Positions 42,959 to 43,110 of a DNA stretch of 43,110 nucleotides are shown here, one piece after another; the first letter of the stretch is position 1; each line of letters begins with the position of its first letter. Source of the DNA: Chitinophagaceae bacterium (GTDB taxonomy: Bacteria > Bacteroidota > Bacteroidia > Chitinophagales > Chitinophagaceae). Where the stretch lies: positions 1 to 43,110 of the forward strand of contig JAIXWH010000011.1 of the NCBI GenBank assembly GCA_027484165.1, written 5' to 3'. The translations under genes and the position numbers were made by a program. The notes beneath the pieces were generated by a model, which made no database searches, was not told the origin of the DNA, and saw only the letters and a program-made list of their open reading frames with translations.

Positions 42959-43110
42959 ATGCCAAATAATCACGGCTCCTTTATAATATCACTTGATTTT
43001 GAATTGATGTGGGGTGTTAGGGATGTTGCTACTAAAGCATCATACGGTAAAAATATTCTGGGTGTTCATCAGGTGATTCCCAGATTATTACAATGCTTTA
43101 AAAAGTATGA
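42959..43110 (+). CDS. Polysaccharide deacetylase-like protein, 5' end only (truncated by window edge)
   Basis: An ATG at 42959 opens a frame that runs uninterrupted off the end of the window (50 complete codons). The visible start, MPNNHGSFIISLDFELMWGV, contains SLDFELMWG, the first metal-binding Asp motif of carbohydrate esterase 4/NodB-type polysaccharide deacetylases as found in Bacteroidota. It starts 15 bp after the small unknown gene. The catalytic domain beyond residue 50 is not visible, so the call rests on this opening motif. Confidence 0.65.
   Translation, partial: MPNNHGSFIISLDFELMWGVRDVATKASYGKNILGVHQVIPRLLQCFKKY

Overview
The window is a stretch of AT-rich bacterial chromosome that reads as Bacteroidota, most likely family Chitinophagaceae. 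The evidence is the gene content: a LpxC/FabZ fusion, GldA, PorX, DUF5686 and DUF6089 outer-membrane proteins, a bacterial GGGP-synthase homologue and a RicT-like protein with a Cys-rich head. Bacteroidota-type promoter boxes (TAnnTTTG) and starts without Shine-Dalgarno sequences agree. The family-level call is inference; no rRNA is present. It is almost all housekeeping DNA. I see no prophage, insertion sequence, CRISPR array, tRNA or rRNA gene.

Layout. 1-6.5 kb: a PBP4-type D,D-carboxypeptidase lipoprotein, a low-complexity intergenic repeat, an arginase-fold protein lacking canonical metal ligands, a 2-oxoacid:ferredoxin oxidoreductase alpha subunit without its beta partner, a DUF6089 barrel and endonuclease III. 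6.5-14.5 kb: a long minus-strand run (radA, comF, holB, ricT-like, gldA, eno, divIC/ftsB-like, small unknown gene) that ends in a terminator flush against nth. 14.5-21 kb: a 600-bp AT-rich gap with a hairpin, a winged-helix regulator, pdxA and rsmA divergently arranged, and a large fused B12-dependent acyl-CoA mutase (IcmF). 21-27.3 kb: a flippase, ArfB, a GGGP-synthase homologue, ruvB, an OmpR-type response regulator and a di-haem cytochrome c peroxidase. 27.3-33.1 kb: recQ and copA (minus), then tsaE and ald (plus). 33.1-40.8 kb: a minus-strand lipid A operon (HD hydrolase, lpxD, a DUF5686 outer-membrane protein, lpxC/fabZ, lpxA, ABC ATPase). 41-43.1 kb: porX, a small unknown gene and the 5' end of a polysaccharide deacetylase gene cut by the window edge.

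The genes cover cell-envelope construction (lipid A, peptidoglycan, export and gliding accessories), DNA repair and replication (nth, radA, recQ, ruvB, holB, comF), ribosome maturation and rescue (rsmA, arfB, tsaE) and central metabolism.

The most interesting signal is non-coding. Two copies of a 61-bp element (21086-21146 and 27236-27296), both on the plus strand, share an identical 28-nt 5' part, a hairpin that varies while keeping its pairing, and a T-run. Each has a -7-like box at the same distance upstream. This looks like a duplicated small RNA gene. A third hairpin unit (about 14617-14678, minus) has similar architecture. Several genes (rsmA, arfB, copA, probably the cytochrome c peroxidase) also carry a -7 box only 4-5 nt before the start codon, which predicts leaderless mRNAs.
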